The translations under genes were made by a program, and so were the position numbers. Positions 1 to 8,404 of a stretch of 64,000 nt of DNA are shown here, one piece after another. How positions within the stretch are numbered: position 1 is the stretch's first letter; the number at the start of each line of letters is the position of its first letter. The stretch is from Pantoea sp. CCBC3-3-1 (lineage in GTDB: Bacteria > Pseudomonadota > Gammaproteobacteria > Enterobacterales > Enterobacteriaceae): positions 3,162,001 to 3,226,000 of the forward strand of contig NZ_CP034363.1 in NCBI RefSeq assembly GCF_007981265.1. Direction: 5' to 3'. The notes under the pieces are model-generated. The model saw nothing but the letters and a program-made list of their open reading frames with translations, was not told the origin of the DNA and did not search any database.

Positions 1-47
1 CGAAACAGCCCGATGCTACCTGTCTGCCTGGTGAAGTACTGATTTAA
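1..47 (+). CDS. possible 3' end of an upstream gene (partial)
   Basis: One forward frame is open from base 3 and stops with TAA at 45-47; its last residues read KQPDATCLPGEVLI. The other two forward frames also stop within the first 45 bases. Composition looks protein-like, and the next gene starts 91 bases on in the same direction. The piece is too short to assign to a family, and it could be chance. Confidence 0.25.
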   Translation, partial: KQPDATCLPGEVLI

Positions 48-138
48 ATGACTAATCAGCGGCTAACGATTTATGACAAATGGTGTTTGCTAAAAAATTA
101 ACTTAGAATGCGCTATTAAGAACCCTGACGTTAAGATA

Positions 139-1422
139 ATGAGAAACGGAATGGCCAGTCAAAAAATCAAAAAATTGCTCTTAAACATCCCCTCGGTTAG
201 ACATTATGTTGAAACAACCAATAATATCAGAAATGAAAATATTCGGTTAACGCATGAAATTGAAAAAAAAACCTCTTTAATTTCTCAGTCAAGAAGTCCA
301 GCCCTGTTTAACTGTAGTGATGATTTTCTGACAGAAAGACTATTATCTCATCCAATAAAATCCCTTAGCGGATCGCTGACGCTAGCCAGCGAGCCTGCTC
401 GCCACATCGCAAACCGGGTGGAGGTCGCAGAACGTTTAATCAAAGCCTATCATAAGGCTTTAGCCGATGAAGCGGCCTCTCCGCTTCGCCGGGAAGGTGA
501 AGACTTATGGACGGGTTTATTACGTAATGAACTGCCGGAGTTGCTTAACGCTATAGACAGCCGTGACGCGGTAAAACTGGCCGATTTTTTAGCTAATTTT
601 GGGACTTCTTATGTCTGGTTTGGCGGTATAACAACCTGTATTGACGGTTTCAATAAGGATTTACGTCCCGAAAGTATCGCCTTAACCTACCATGATAAAC
701 TTGTCAGCCTGGCGGAGAGCCTGGGCGTTTTACGCTACGAAAGCCCGGAATCAGGTCCATGGGGAGACAACATGCTCTCGGATAGCACCGACGTGCTGAA
801 CAGCATAGCTCATAAAATCGGCATAGATATTCATCCCCCGATGGGCATAATTCACACAGACGGCATTAAAGCAGGCAAGAGTGTTTTGCACTATCGCCAT
901 ATTAACGCCCTGTATAGTGCGCTCCGGCTACATGCGCTCAATAAAAAGCAGGAAGCGGTTTGTGAATTTGGTGGCGGCCTCGGCATAACCGCTATGTATT
1001 CACTTCGCCTGGGCGTGAAAGATTATACAATTTTCGATTTACCTATTACCTGTCTGCTTGCCGGGCATTATCTTATTCATGCCATTGGCGAAAATAATGT
1101 CGTGCTCTATGGCGAGGAAGCAAAGGAAAATGCTGTGAAGCTGCTGCCTTATTGGGAATGTCAAAAACAGGATGATAACAGATTTTCCTATGCTCTGAAT
1201 CAGGACAGCCTACCTGAAATTTCAGACAACCTTATTAAGGAATATTTAACACAGATAAAGAAAATGGTAGCTAAAGGATTTCTTAGTATTAATCACGAGT
1301 GCTTTCATCCTCGCACAGTAATGCGTTTTACCGAGGAGTCCGGCGGATTTGAGCTTTTACACCGTTCTAAATGTTGGGTGCGGGATGGCTATGTAGAAGA
1401 GTTTTATACTTTACAAAATTGA
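139..1422 (+). CDS. putative sugar O-methyltransferase
   Basis: A 427-residue protein with a class I SAM-dependent methyltransferase motif at about residues 273-290 (CEFGGGLGITAMYSLRLG), followed by the acidic strand end IFDLP. The long N-terminal extension before this core and the overall layout fit the 'putative sugar O-methyltransferase' family found in polysaccharide loci. It probably methylates a hydroxyl of a surface-glycan sugar in the cytoplasm. The start is uncertain: ATG at 139 gives the full frame, but a second ATG at 151 follows a purine-rich stretch and is equally possible. The DUF2142 gene follows after 16 bases in the same direction, so the two are probably co-transcribed. The DNA is visibly more A/T-rich than the backbone genes after 34792, as is usual for O-antigen regions. 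The substrate is not known. Confidence 0.7.
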   Translation: MRNGMASQKIKKLLLNIPSVRHYVETTNNIRNENIRLTHEIEKKTSLISQSRSPALFNCSDDFLTERLLSHPIKSLSGSLTLASEPARHIANRVEVAERLIKAYHKALADEAASPLRREGEDLWTGLLRNELPELLNAIDSRDAVKLADFLANFGTSYVWFGGITTCIDGFNKDLRPESIALTYHDKLVSLAESLGVLRYESPESGPWGDNMLSDSTDVLNSIAHKIGIDIHPPMGIIHTDGIKAGKSVLHYRHINALYSALRLHALNKKQEAVCEFGGGLGITAMYSLRLGVKDYTIFDLPITCLLAGHYLIHAIGENNVVLYGEEAKENAVKLLPYWECQKQDDNRFSYALNQDSLPEISDNLIKEYLTQIKKMVAKGFLSINHECFHPRTVMRFTEESGGFELLHRSKCWVRDGYVEEFYTLQN

Positions 1423-1438
1423 TGACAGGCTTATAAAA

Positions 1439-3247
1439 ATGGAACAAAAAGTTCAGGCTGCTTTTGGGGCATGCTTTAAAAAAGGTAACAGGTCAGTTTA
1501 TCTGGCGGTAATACTATTCTCTTTCCTGTTGCTGTCAGCCATATTTTACATAAAACCTCCATTTGGTTCCCCGGATGAAGCGACACATCTTTTCAGAGCA
1601 GATAGCCTGGCGCAGGGCTATATCTTGCTTGAGCCCACAGGGAAAGACGGTACTACCGGTGGTGAAGTTAATGGCTCACTGGGCAAAGCGGTGCTGAAAT
1701 ACAGTGACTATGTACACACTCACTCGTATAGAGGAAGTGATAAGTTCATTGAAGAATTAAAGTCGTTAAAGTGGGAAAGTAAAAATGCGGAGATTGGACT
1801 ACCGACAACGGCCTTTTATATGCCCTTTGTCTATATCCCTCAGGCTGTGTCTTTTTATGTGGGTGAAAAGCTGAATCTCAGCGTTTATTCAACCTACGCG
1901 CTAATAAATTACGTTACCTTTGGTATATGCATTATAATTTTTTTAGCTGCTTACAGAATATACCCTATTCCTCTTTTCTCGCTTTGCCTGATACTCATGC
2001 CGATGTCGGTTTATCAGATTTTTTCGCCCACTATTGATGGCATAAGTCTTGCGCTTACCTGCCTGGGCATGTCATTTTTTATGACGTTGCTTAACAGTGG
2101 GAATAATGATACCGAGAAAAACTGGCGATACATCCTGTCAGGTCTGGCACTGTGCATTATTATTGTAATCGGCAGCCGCGCCAATTTAATTTGCATGGTA
2201 TTGATTCCGCTGTGGCTGTTCTTCATTTCCAGAAAAAAAACGTATTTGGCGGTATTTCTTATTGTATCCGTTATTACACTGGGCTGGATTGGTTATTCGA
2301 TAACAAGCTCTTATGACCCCTCATCGGTGAAGCATGGCGGATTAAGCAATGCACAGATAATCGCCTACTACATCAAGAACCCCCTGGTTACCCTGAATAT
2401 AGCGATCGGTACTTTTACAAACAGTGACAAGCTATTCTTTTACTATAACTCATTGATAGGAAACCTGGCGTGGCTTGACGCCCCCATCCATAAAACAATC
2501 CGTAACCTTTTCGCTACGTTACTGGTGGCTTCATTACTGGCACATCTGGTAGTCGGAAAATTAAAGACAAGCCGCGCGACAGCATTTCTAATCGCCATAC
2601 TGGCTGTTGCATCGCTTACCTTAATTTTCGCAGCGCTGCTGGTTCAATGGTCTACCTTCCCAACCGAGGAAATAGATGGCGTTCAGGGAAGATATTTTAT
2701 TATTCCCTTAGTAATTCTGGGGTACGCGCTGCCGCAGCTCAGATTCAATAAAAAAGCCACTGCCCTGATACTGGTTAGCCTGTCAGTTGTTTCTGTTGCT
2801 ACTATTTATGTCACGCTTAATCAGCGCTATCATACGACTATTGATATTCCGCAAGAACGCGACGTGAAGCGTGACGGGACTATTTATAACCTTGACGGCG
2901 AAAACCATTTACAGTTTGGGATAAGCACCCCTAATGGCAAAGTCAAAAATGTCAATGTGTTAATGGCCAACTATCGCAGAACAGCTAAAGGCATAGTTTC
3001 TTTACATGTCTGCTCAGAAGGTAACTGTGTCGATGCCAGTTCCGATATCAGCAACCGGCCTGATAACGCCTACTACAGGTTTAAATTTGATAAACCTTTA
3101 AAAATCACTAACGGAGCAGTAACGATGGATTTCTCTTTCAAAAAAGTTGGTAATTCCTCTCCGGCGGCGTTATGGCTGTTTGAACAAAAAGATGACGAAA
3201 CGATCCAAATTCCTAAAATGCAGTTTAAGTATAGCAGTATTAAATAA
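1439..3247 (+). CDS. DUF2142 polytopic membrane protein, GT-C-like glycosyltransferase
   Basis: A 602-residue protein with about eleven hydrophobic segments between residues 20 and 460 and a soluble C-terminal domain at about 465-602. After the first membrane segment comes KPPFGSPDEATHLFRA; an acidic pair in the first outer loop is typical of GT-C enzymes, and DUF2142 is grouped with that fold. GT-C enzymes take sugars from polyprenyl-phosphate donors on the periplasmic face. The C-terminal part (LQFGISTPNGKVKNV onward) looks like a beta-rich periplasmic domain. It faces the GtrB-like and SMR genes across a bidirectional terminator. My inference is that it acts as the GtrC-like transferase that attaches the flipped sugar to a surface glycan. 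Family membership is fairly sure; the activity is inferred. Confidence 0.65.
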   Translation: MEQKVQAAFGACFKKGNRSVYLAVILFSFLLLSAIFYIKPPFGSPDEATHLFRADSLAQGYILLEPTGKDGTTGGEVNGSLGKAVLKYSDYVHTHSYRGSDKFIEELKSLKWESKNAEIGLPTTAFYMPFVYIPQAVSFYVGEKLNLSVYSTYALINYVTFGICIIIFLAAYRIYPIPLFSLCLILMPMSVYQIFSPTIDGISLALTCLGMSFFMTLLNSGNNDTEKNWRYILSGLALCIIIVIGSRANLICMVLIPLWLFFISRKKTYLAVFLIVSVITLGWIGYSITSSYDPSSVKHGGLSNAQIIAYYIKNPLVTLNIAIGTFTNSDKLFFYYNSLIGNLAWLDAPIHKTIRNLFATLLVASLLAHLVVGKLKTSRATAFLIAILAVASLTLIFAALLVQWSTFPTEEIDGVQGRYFIIPLVILGYALPQLRFNKKATALILVSLSVVSVATIYVTLNQRYHTTIDIPQERDVKRDGTIYNLDGENHLQFGISTPNGKVKNVNVLMANYRRTAKGIVSLHVCSEGNCVDASSDISNRPDNAYYRFKFDKPLKITNGAVTMDFSFKKVGNSSPAALWLFEQKDDETIQIPKMQFKYSSIK

Positions 3248-3288
3248 TGGTTCTGTAGGTCATACAGATAACATTTAAGCGTGACCAT

Positions 3289-3320
3289 AAAAAAGCTATC
3301 CGGTGCCTGGCCCGGATAGC
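3289..3320 (-). terminator. intrinsic terminator (second, distal) for the minus-strand gtr-like pair
   Basis: A perfect 9-bp stem (3295-3303 with 3312-3320) and an 8-base loop. Read on the minus strand it is followed by six T (A tract at 3289-3294). It lies beyond the bidirectional terminator at 3402-3442 and would catch read-through of the SMR gene. Confidence 0.65.
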
Positions 3321-3401
3321 CAGCAGAATCAATACCCCTGGTAATATTTGCAGCAAGAACAGCCACCGCCGTAGCTAACGATAATAATTAGGCTGTATTG
3401 A

Positions 3402-3442
3402 TAAAAAAAAAGCCGATAGCATACGCTAACGGCTCTTTTTTT
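3402..3442. terminator. bidirectional intrinsic terminator between convergent genes
   Basis: A 10-bp stem with one central mismatch (3411-3420 with 3425-3434) and the four-base loop ATAC. It is flanked by seven T on the + side (3436-3442) and by a nine-base A tract on the other side, so it can stop transcription in both directions. It separates the DUF2142 gene from the SMR gene. Confidence 0.8.
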
Positions 3443-3467
3443 AAAGACCATTTATCTGTAAATGAAA

Positions 3468-3806
3468 CTAAGATTTTACGGCAATGATGATTCCGATCAT
3501 AATTAGGGCTACCCCGAAAAAATACTGATAGGTGAATTTTTCGCCCAAAAACAGATAACTTCCAATAGGGACGATGGCAAAAGCAAGCGCCATCAGGGGA
3601 TAGGCCTTGCCCAGCTCTATCTTTTGCAAAACCCAGACCCACGCTATCGTCGTAATACCATAAAGCGCAAAGGCACAAAATAATATTGCCAGCGCGTTAA
3701 AAGAAAACATGGTGCCACTTTTATGCATAGCGATGGCGCTAAGCTTAAACATTATTTGCCCTGCGGCAATACCAAGAACGCACAATAGCGCGACTAAATA
3801 AAACAT
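3468..3806 (-). CDS. small EamA/SMR-like four-helix transporter (probable lipid-linked sugar flippase)
   Basis: A 112-residue protein made almost wholly of four hydrophobic segments (about 1-22, 34-57, 63-85, 90-110). It contains the SMR-like stretches GQIMFKLSA near the N-terminus, GKAYPLMALAF in helix 3 and FFGVALIMIGI in helix 4. This size and pattern match the ArnE/ArnF-like branch of the DMT superfamily, which flips undecaprenyl-phosphate aminoarabinose. The gene starts 2 bases after the stop codon of the GtrB-like glycosyltransferase gene, so translation is probably coupled. I infer that it flips the polyprenyl-phosphate sugar made by that enzyme, in the place usually held by GtrA. A drug/metabolite exporter role is the alternative. 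Confidence 0.7.
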   Translation of the reverse strand: MFYLVALLCVLGIAAGQIMFKLSAIAMHKSGTMFSFNALAILFCAFALYGITTIAWVWVLQKIELGKAYPLMALAFAIVPIGSYLFLGEKFTYQYFFGVALIMIGIIIAVKS

Positions 3807-3808
3807 GA

Positions 3809-4771
3809 TTACTTATACCTGCGATGGAAAGCTCTTTTAGGCGTGTTTGCCACATCATGACCGACAAAAGCCATAATAAACTGTATGCCGATAATAATTG
3901 GTAATGCGGCTAACATTATAGCACCGGACGTTGTAGGAATACCGCTCTGGATAGAGTGAACCCAGTGCGAAATACCGGTACAAAATCCAAAAAGCAACAT
4001 TAGCAGCCCAACAGGTAACTCTATCGAAGCCAGGGACATGTCGCGCAGGTAGTAATTATAAAAAACCCTCTTACAAAAATTCCTGCCGTGTTTAAACAAA
4101 AAATCGCCGATAATTTTAGAAATCTTTAGATTAGATACTTCTTCTTCATACTTGGCATGCATAGGGATATCGATCACAACAGCTTTTAGTGTATTAAGTC
4201 TGAAAAGCATGTCAGATTCGAAAAAATATCTCTTACTTATTTTATTTAACGGCAGGTTTTTAATAACATCTTTATGGATTGCCGTATATCCATTCGTCGG
4301 ATCGAATATATTCCAGTAACCCGAAGATATTTTCGTCATAAAGGACAAAACTGCATTGCCAAACAGCCTAATTTTAGGCATGGCCATAATGTTTTCAAGA
4401 TTGAAGAAGCGGTTACCTTTAGTGTAATCGGCTTCACCACTTATAATAGGCGCGATAAATTCGCACAGTAAAGACGGATCCATCTGCCCATCGCCATCAA
4501 TCTTAACAATGACGTCAATATCGTCTGCTAAAGCTGCACTGTAGCCATGCATTACTGCTCCGCCAACGCCCTGATTAACGCTGTTACGCAGGACTGTTAC
4601 TCTCAAATCCGTATTATTTTCTTCAATAAAATCGCCAGATCCTTCCGGGCAACAATCATCTACGGCATAAATTTTGTCCACTTCAGGTCCAATAGCCTGA
4701 ATCACCCCTAAGATGTGGCTTTTTACCTTATAACAGGGGATAACAACAGCAACAGCGATCTTTTTACTCAT
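3809..4771 (-). CDS. GtrB/dolichol-phosphate-mannose-synthase-like GT2 glycosyltransferase
   Basis: A 320-residue GT2 enzyme. The N-terminal catalytic domain has VVIPCYKVKSHI at about 8-19, YAVDDCCPEGSGDF near 34-47, and the metal-binding stretch VIVKIDGDGQMDP (DGDG) at about 89-101. The acceptor-side region contains NIFDPTNGYTAI. Two C-terminal membrane helices (about 252-272 and 282-305) are as in GtrB and bacterial DPM1-like proteins. Such enzymes move a hexose from a nucleotide donor to undecaprenyl phosphate on the cytoplasmic face. It is followed 2 bases later by the SMR-like gene. The sugar is unknown. The family call is secure; the role in surface-glycan decoration is inferred from the neighbours. 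Confidence 0.8.
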   Translation of the reverse strand: MSKKIAVAVVIPCYKVKSHILGVIQAIGPEVDKIYAVDDCCPEGSGDFIEENNTDLRVTVLRNSVNQGVGGAVMHGYSAALADDIDVIVKIDGDGQMDPSLLCEFIAPIISGEADYTKGNRFFNLENIMAMPKIRLFGNAVLSFMTKISSGYWNIFDPTNGYTAIHKDVIKNLPLNKISKRYFFESDMLFRLNTLKAVVIDIPMHAKYEEEVSNLKISKIIGDFLFKHGRNFCKRVFYNYYLRDMSLASIELPVGLLMLLFGFCTGISHWVHSIQSGIPTTSGAIMLAALPIIIGIQFIMAFVGHDVANTPKRAFHRRYK

Positions 4772-5012
4772 AGAGATTCCTTAAAGTGACAAAGGGAGAA
4801 AGTCCTTTTATAAAATAAAGGAACAGACTAATAAAATTTGTCTCACAGGTAAACTAAGTTCTTATGTAATTTCAGGCTGGATGAACCTGAAAATATGATG
4901 GTGGATCGCGACCAATGACGAAAGAGGCTTGATTTGAGGCACGTTAACCTAAAAGATGATAATTGATCGCGCTCGATTATTTGAAGACAGGGGGTGAAAT
5001 TATATTTATATG

Positions 5013-5038
5013 ACAAAAGGGCTTCAGAATGAAGCCCC
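5013..5038 (-). terminator. gnd terminator
   Basis: A perfect 8-bp stem (5019-5026 with 5030-5037), loop GAA, with TTTTGT following on the minus strand. It lies 27 bases past the gnd stop codon. Confidence 0.75.
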
Positions 5039-5064
5039 TGGAATTACTCATGTAGCAGCTAAAA

Positions 5065-6471
5065 TTAATCCAGCCACTCGGTGTGGAACACACCTTCTTT
5101 ATCAGTACGCTTGTAGGTGTGCGCACCGAAGTAGTCACGCTGAGCCTGAATCAGGTTCGCTGGCAGCACCGCAGAACGGTAGCTGTCGTAGTATGCGATT
5201 GCAGCAGAGAAGGTTGGCGTTGGAATACCGTTCTGAACGGCATAGGCCACAACGTCACGCAGCGCCTGCTGGTATTCATCCGCGATGTTTTTGAAGTATG
5301 GCGCCAGCAGCAGGTTAGCGATTTCTGCATTGTCTGCATAAGCATCGGTAATTTTCTGCAGGAACTGCGCGCGGATGATGCAACCAGCACGGAAGATCTT
5401 AGCAATCTCACCGTAGTGCAGATCCCAGTTGTTTTCGTCAGAAGCCGCTTTCAGCTGAGAGAAGCCCTGCGCGTAAGAAACGATTTTGCCCAGGTACAGC
5501 GCGCGACGCACTTTCTCTACAAACTCCGCTTTTTCGCCGCTGATAGTCTGCACGGTTGGACCGCTCAGAACTTTAGAAGCCGCAACACGCTGGGTTTTCA
5601 GAGAAGAAAGGTAGCGGGCAAACACGGATTCGGTGATCAGGGACAGAGGCTCGCCCAGGTCCAGAGAGCTCTGGCTGGTCCATTTGCCGGTGCCTTTGTT
5701 CGCCGCTTCATCCAGAATAACGTCAACCAGGTATTTACCGTCTTCATCTTTTTTCGTGAAGATGTCTTTGGTGATGTCGATCAGGTAACTGCTCAGTTCG
5801 CCTTCGTTCCACTCGCTGAAGGTCTTCGCCAGATCTTCGTTGCTCAGGTTCAGGGCATTTTTCAGCAGGGAATAGGCTTCAGCAATCAGCTGCATGTCGC
5901 CGTATTCGATACCGTTATGCACCATCTTCACATAATGACCCGCGCCGTCCGGACCAATGTATGCAACGCAAGCTTCACCTTCTGCGCGGGCAGCAATCTT
6001 ATCCAGGATTGGCGCAACCAGCTCATAAGCTTCTTTCTGACCGCCAGGCATGATAGATGGACCTTTCAGCGCACCCTCTTCGCCGCCGGAAACACCGGTA
6101 CCGATAAAGTTGAAGCCCTGCTCAGACAGCTCGCGGTTACGACGAATAGTGTCTTTATAGAAGGTGTTGCCGCCGTCGATCAGGATGTCGCCTTTATCCA
6201 GATGTGGAGTCAGAGAAGCGATGGTTTTGTCGGTCGCTTCACCTGCCTGTACCATCAGCAGAATACGACGCGGTTTCTCAAGGGATTCAACAAACTCTTC
6301 GATGGTGTAGTAAGGAGCCAGCTTTTTGCCTTCGTTTTCTGCGATGACTTCATCGGTCTTTTCGCGTGAACGGTTAAAGATGGAAACGGTATAGCCGCGG
6401 CTCTCAATGTTAAGAGCGAGGTTACGGCCCATTACTGCCATACCTACAACGCCGATCTGTTGCTTGGACAT
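5065..6471 (-). CDS. gnd: 6-phosphogluconate dehydrogenase, decarboxylating
   Basis: A 468-residue protein, the normal length for Gnd. It oxidises and decarboxylates 6-phosphogluconate to ribulose 5-phosphate with NADP+ in the pentose phosphate pathway in the cytosol. The Rossmann motif [15 protein letters not shown] is at 7-21, with NRSREKT behind strand 2 for NADP binding. The substrate signature [11 protein letters not shown] is at about 128-138 and the catalytic region [16 protein letters not shown] at about 183-198. AGGAG stands before the ATG. gnd is the classic border gene of enterobacterial O-antigen loci, and here too it lies just downstream of the rfb genes and has its own terminator. 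The 159 bases between gnd and the GT2 gene show no obvious terminator, so some read-through from the rfb operon is possible. Confidence 0.98.
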   Translation of the reverse strand: MSKQQIGVVGMAVMGRNLALNIESRGYTVSIFNRSREKTDEVIAENEGKKLAPYYTIEEFVESLEKPRRILLMVQAGEATDKTIASLTPHLDKGDILIDGGNTFYKDTIRRNRELSEQGFNFIGTGVSGGEEGALKGPSIMPGGQKEAYELVAPILDKIAARAEGEACVAYIGPDGAGHYVKMVHNGIEYGDMQLIAEAYSLLKNALNLSNEDLAKTFSEWNEGELSSYLIDITKDIFTKKDEDGKYLVDVILDEAANKGTGKWTSQSSLDLGEPLSLITESVFARYLSSLKTQRVAASKVLSGPTVQTISGEKAEFVEKVRRALYLGKIVSYAQGFSQLKAASDENNWDLHYGEIAKIFRAGCIIRAQFLQKITDAYADNAEIANLLLAPYFKNIADEYQQALRDVVAYAVQNGIPTPTFSAAIAYYDSYRSAVLPANLIQAQRDYFGAHTYKRTDKEGVFHTEWLD

Positions 6472-6630
6472 TACATACTCCTGTCTGGGGATTACATAGA
6501 CTTAAAGCCCGTATTCAATTCATATTAACTGAAGAGTAAGGGCTGTTGGTAGCAATAGGTGTGATAGGTATCTAAAATGTTCCGGGTAACATGCTTACTA
6601 TTTAAACGATGCCACCTCAAAACGTTTTTA

Positions 6631-7470
6631 TCAGACCATTTTCCAACCATTTTTATGAAAGAACTTAATCATTGAAGAGGTAAACAACATAATATGTTTA
6701 AGCCCTTTTCGTGAAGCATTACCGCCATGATGAACGACTTCCACTTGTGGAACATAGGCAACTTTTGTCAGTCTGGCCGCGCGCCAACTCAGATCGGTAT
6801 CTTCAAAATAGAGAAAATAGTCAGGGTCAAACCCGCGCAGTTCTTGCAGGACGCTGTTTCTGAAAAACATAAAGCAACCACTAACTATAGGGGGATTCCA
6901 GTAGACATTATCCAGGGTAATATCCTCAGCCATATTATAGTTAGCAAGCCGTTTTTTTAAGATTTTCCTTATAAAGGATGGCGCGAATCCACGTAGCAAA
7001 AGGGTAAAAACACTGGGATAACGCTTACATAAAAATTGTCTCTCGCCATTACGCCAGCGAGCAAGGGGTGAGAGTAGGCCACATTCAGGATGTGAGCTTA
7101 GAAAATCCAGGGCTACCGCAAGTGTATTTTCATGCAAAATAATATCCGGGTTAAGGATGAGGTGATAGTCTGCATTTGCATTCATAGCAAGGTTATGAGC
7201 ACGTCCATAGCCAAGGTTTTCACCGGCAATAATAACCTCGCAGAAACAATACTTTTCTTCCAGAACGCGGTGGCGCTCATTTTTTTCTTTATAGCCGTTT
7301 TCGATCAGGATCACTTCAAAACGCGTAGCCTGACAATGCTTAAATGCAGTTTCCAGTGACCCCATCAGGGCAAAAATGTCATCATCAATATAGTAAGTTA
7401 CAACAGAGACACGCAGGATCCTGCTTGCAGTAGCGGAATTTAACTCATCAACATTGTCGGAAATTTTCAT
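6631..7470 (-). CDS. GT2 rhamnosyltransferase-like enzyme (WbbL type)
   Basis: A 279-residue GT2 enzyme. It shows the N-terminal strand RVSVVTYYIDDDIF, the ENLGYGRAHNLAM segment after it, an NPD metal-binding motif within HLILNPDIIL, and the later GFDPDYFLYFEDTDLSWRA, which is typical of WbbL-like rhamnosyltransferases. No membrane helix is evident, so it probably acts at the inner face of the inner membrane on a lipid-linked acceptor. Its start overlaps the stop of the preceding GT2 gene by 4 bases (ATGA), indicating translational coupling. With rfbBDAC in the same locus, dTDP-L-rhamnose is the likely donor. The linkage made cannot be deduced. Confidence 0.8.
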   Translation of the reverse strand: MKISDNVDELNSATASRILRVSVVTYYIDDDIFALMGSLETAFKHCQATRFEVILIENGYKEKNERHRVLEEKYCFCEVIIAGENLGYGRAHNLAMNANADYHLILNPDIILHENTLAVALDFLSSHPECGLLSPLARWRNGERQFLCKRYPSVFTLLLRGFAPSFIRKILKKRLANYNMAEDITLDNVYWNPPIVSGCFMFFRNSVLQELRGFDPDYFLYFEDTDLSWRAARLTKVAYVPQVEVVHHGGNASRKGLKHIMLFTSSMIKFFHKNGWKMV

Positions 7471-8363
7471 TTCAATTCACACTTACCTGATTTGCTATTT
7501 ATGCCGTCCCGACATCCCCGAATGATAGCTTTGATATTTTTGAATCTTTGCCCGGCAAACAATAACAAAATAGTCATTTTGATAGCAAGTTTATAGCAAT
7601 CTACAATTTTCCAGCTCACCGGGATAAATTTTCTTTTATAAAGAAGAATAGCATTTCTTACCATATAGTAGTGGCGCTGAGGAGAATGCACGGCAACATT
7701 TCGCCCCATGAAAGCTATATTATTATCACCCAACGCATGATGCATCTGTGCAGAAAAGCAGCCATATGAGCGTAAACCTTTTGCCCTGGCACGGAGCGCC
7801 CATTCTATATCAACATAATCAATAAAAAGAGACGCGTCCATCAGACCCGTCACTGCCAACGCACGCACAGGGATCAGAGAACCTGAGGCAATCAAATGAT
7901 CAACTTCAACGATGTTGCTGCTGTCATTTTGCGCCATTTTAATGATGCTCAATCCCTCAACACGGATAAAACGCGCCTGGGAAGCCTTTTGTCCATTAGT
8001 AAAGTTAGGGCCGATTGCCGCCGCGTCAGTTAACATTGAAAAACCCCGGACCAGCTCCTCAACCATATTTTCGGCAGGCAGGCTGTCCTGATCCATAAGC
8101 AGGACATAAGCGTAACCCTGCTCTATCGCTCTGGTAATTCCGTGGTTTTGCGCGGCAGCGATGCCGAGATTTTCTTGCATTTTCAGCAAAGAGACATTAT
8201 CCGGGCAGCCTGAGATATACGCCTCCAGCGCTGCCACATTTTCTGAACCATTATCGACAATAACGACATCTACATTGCTGTTGAGCAAGACAGCAACCTG
8301 GCGGGATAAGTCTTTAATGACAGGCTGCCAGGTGACCGTTATGGCCAAAATTTTCTCGTTCAC
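7467..8363 (-). CDS. GT2 rhamnosyltransferase-like enzyme (RfbF/RfbN type)
   Basis: A 298-residue GT2 enzyme starting at GTG (8361-8363), with a GGGTAA stretch upstream as a weak ribosome site. Motifs are ILAITVTWQP at 5-14, VVIVDNGSEN near 33-42, ENLGIAAAQNHGI near 65-77 and the metal-binding LLMDQDSLP at about 88-96. SLFIDYVDIEWALRARAKG near 178-196 is typical of the bacterial rhamnosyltransferase subfamily that includes RfbF and RfbN. It is probably a cytoplasmic enzyme adding L-rhamnose from dTDP-L-rhamnose to the growing O-chain. It is separated from the large fusion gene by a perfect intrinsic terminator 18 bases upstream of its start codon, so its expression may depend on read-through. 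It overlaps the next GT2 gene by 4 bases. Confidence 0.8.
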   Translation of the reverse strand: MNEKILAITVTWQPVIKDLSRQVAVLLNSNVDVVIVDNGSENVAALEAYISGCPDNVSLLKMQENLGIAAAQNHGITRAIEQGYAYVLLMDQDSLPAENMVEELVRGFSMLTDAAAIGPNFTNGQKASQARFIRVEGLSIIKMAQNDSSNIVEVDHLIASGSLIPVRALAVTGLMDASLFIDYVDIEWALRARAKGLRSYGCFSAQMHHALGDNNIAFMGRNVAVHSPQRHYYMVRNAILLYKRKFIPVSWKIVDCYKLAIKMTILLLFAGQRFKNIKAIIRGCRDGINSKSGKCELK

Positions 8364-8380
8364 TTTACATTACCCTGATT

Positions 8381-8404
8381 AAAAAGGGCCAGAGGCCCTT
8401 TTTT
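8381..8404. terminator. strong intrinsic terminator inside the O-antigen operon
   Basis: A perfect 10-bp inverted repeat (8381-8390 with 8394-8403), loop AGA, with A/T ends that give T tracts in both directions. On the minus strand it begins directly after the stop codon of the 1170-residue fusion gene and lies 18 bases before the start of the next glycosyltransferase gene. Confidence 0.85.

Noticed and set aside
5083..6369. 428-codon forward frame opposite gnd
   Set aside because: It is the antisense shadow of gnd, which has full-length catalytic motifs; the forward translation has no recognisable domain.
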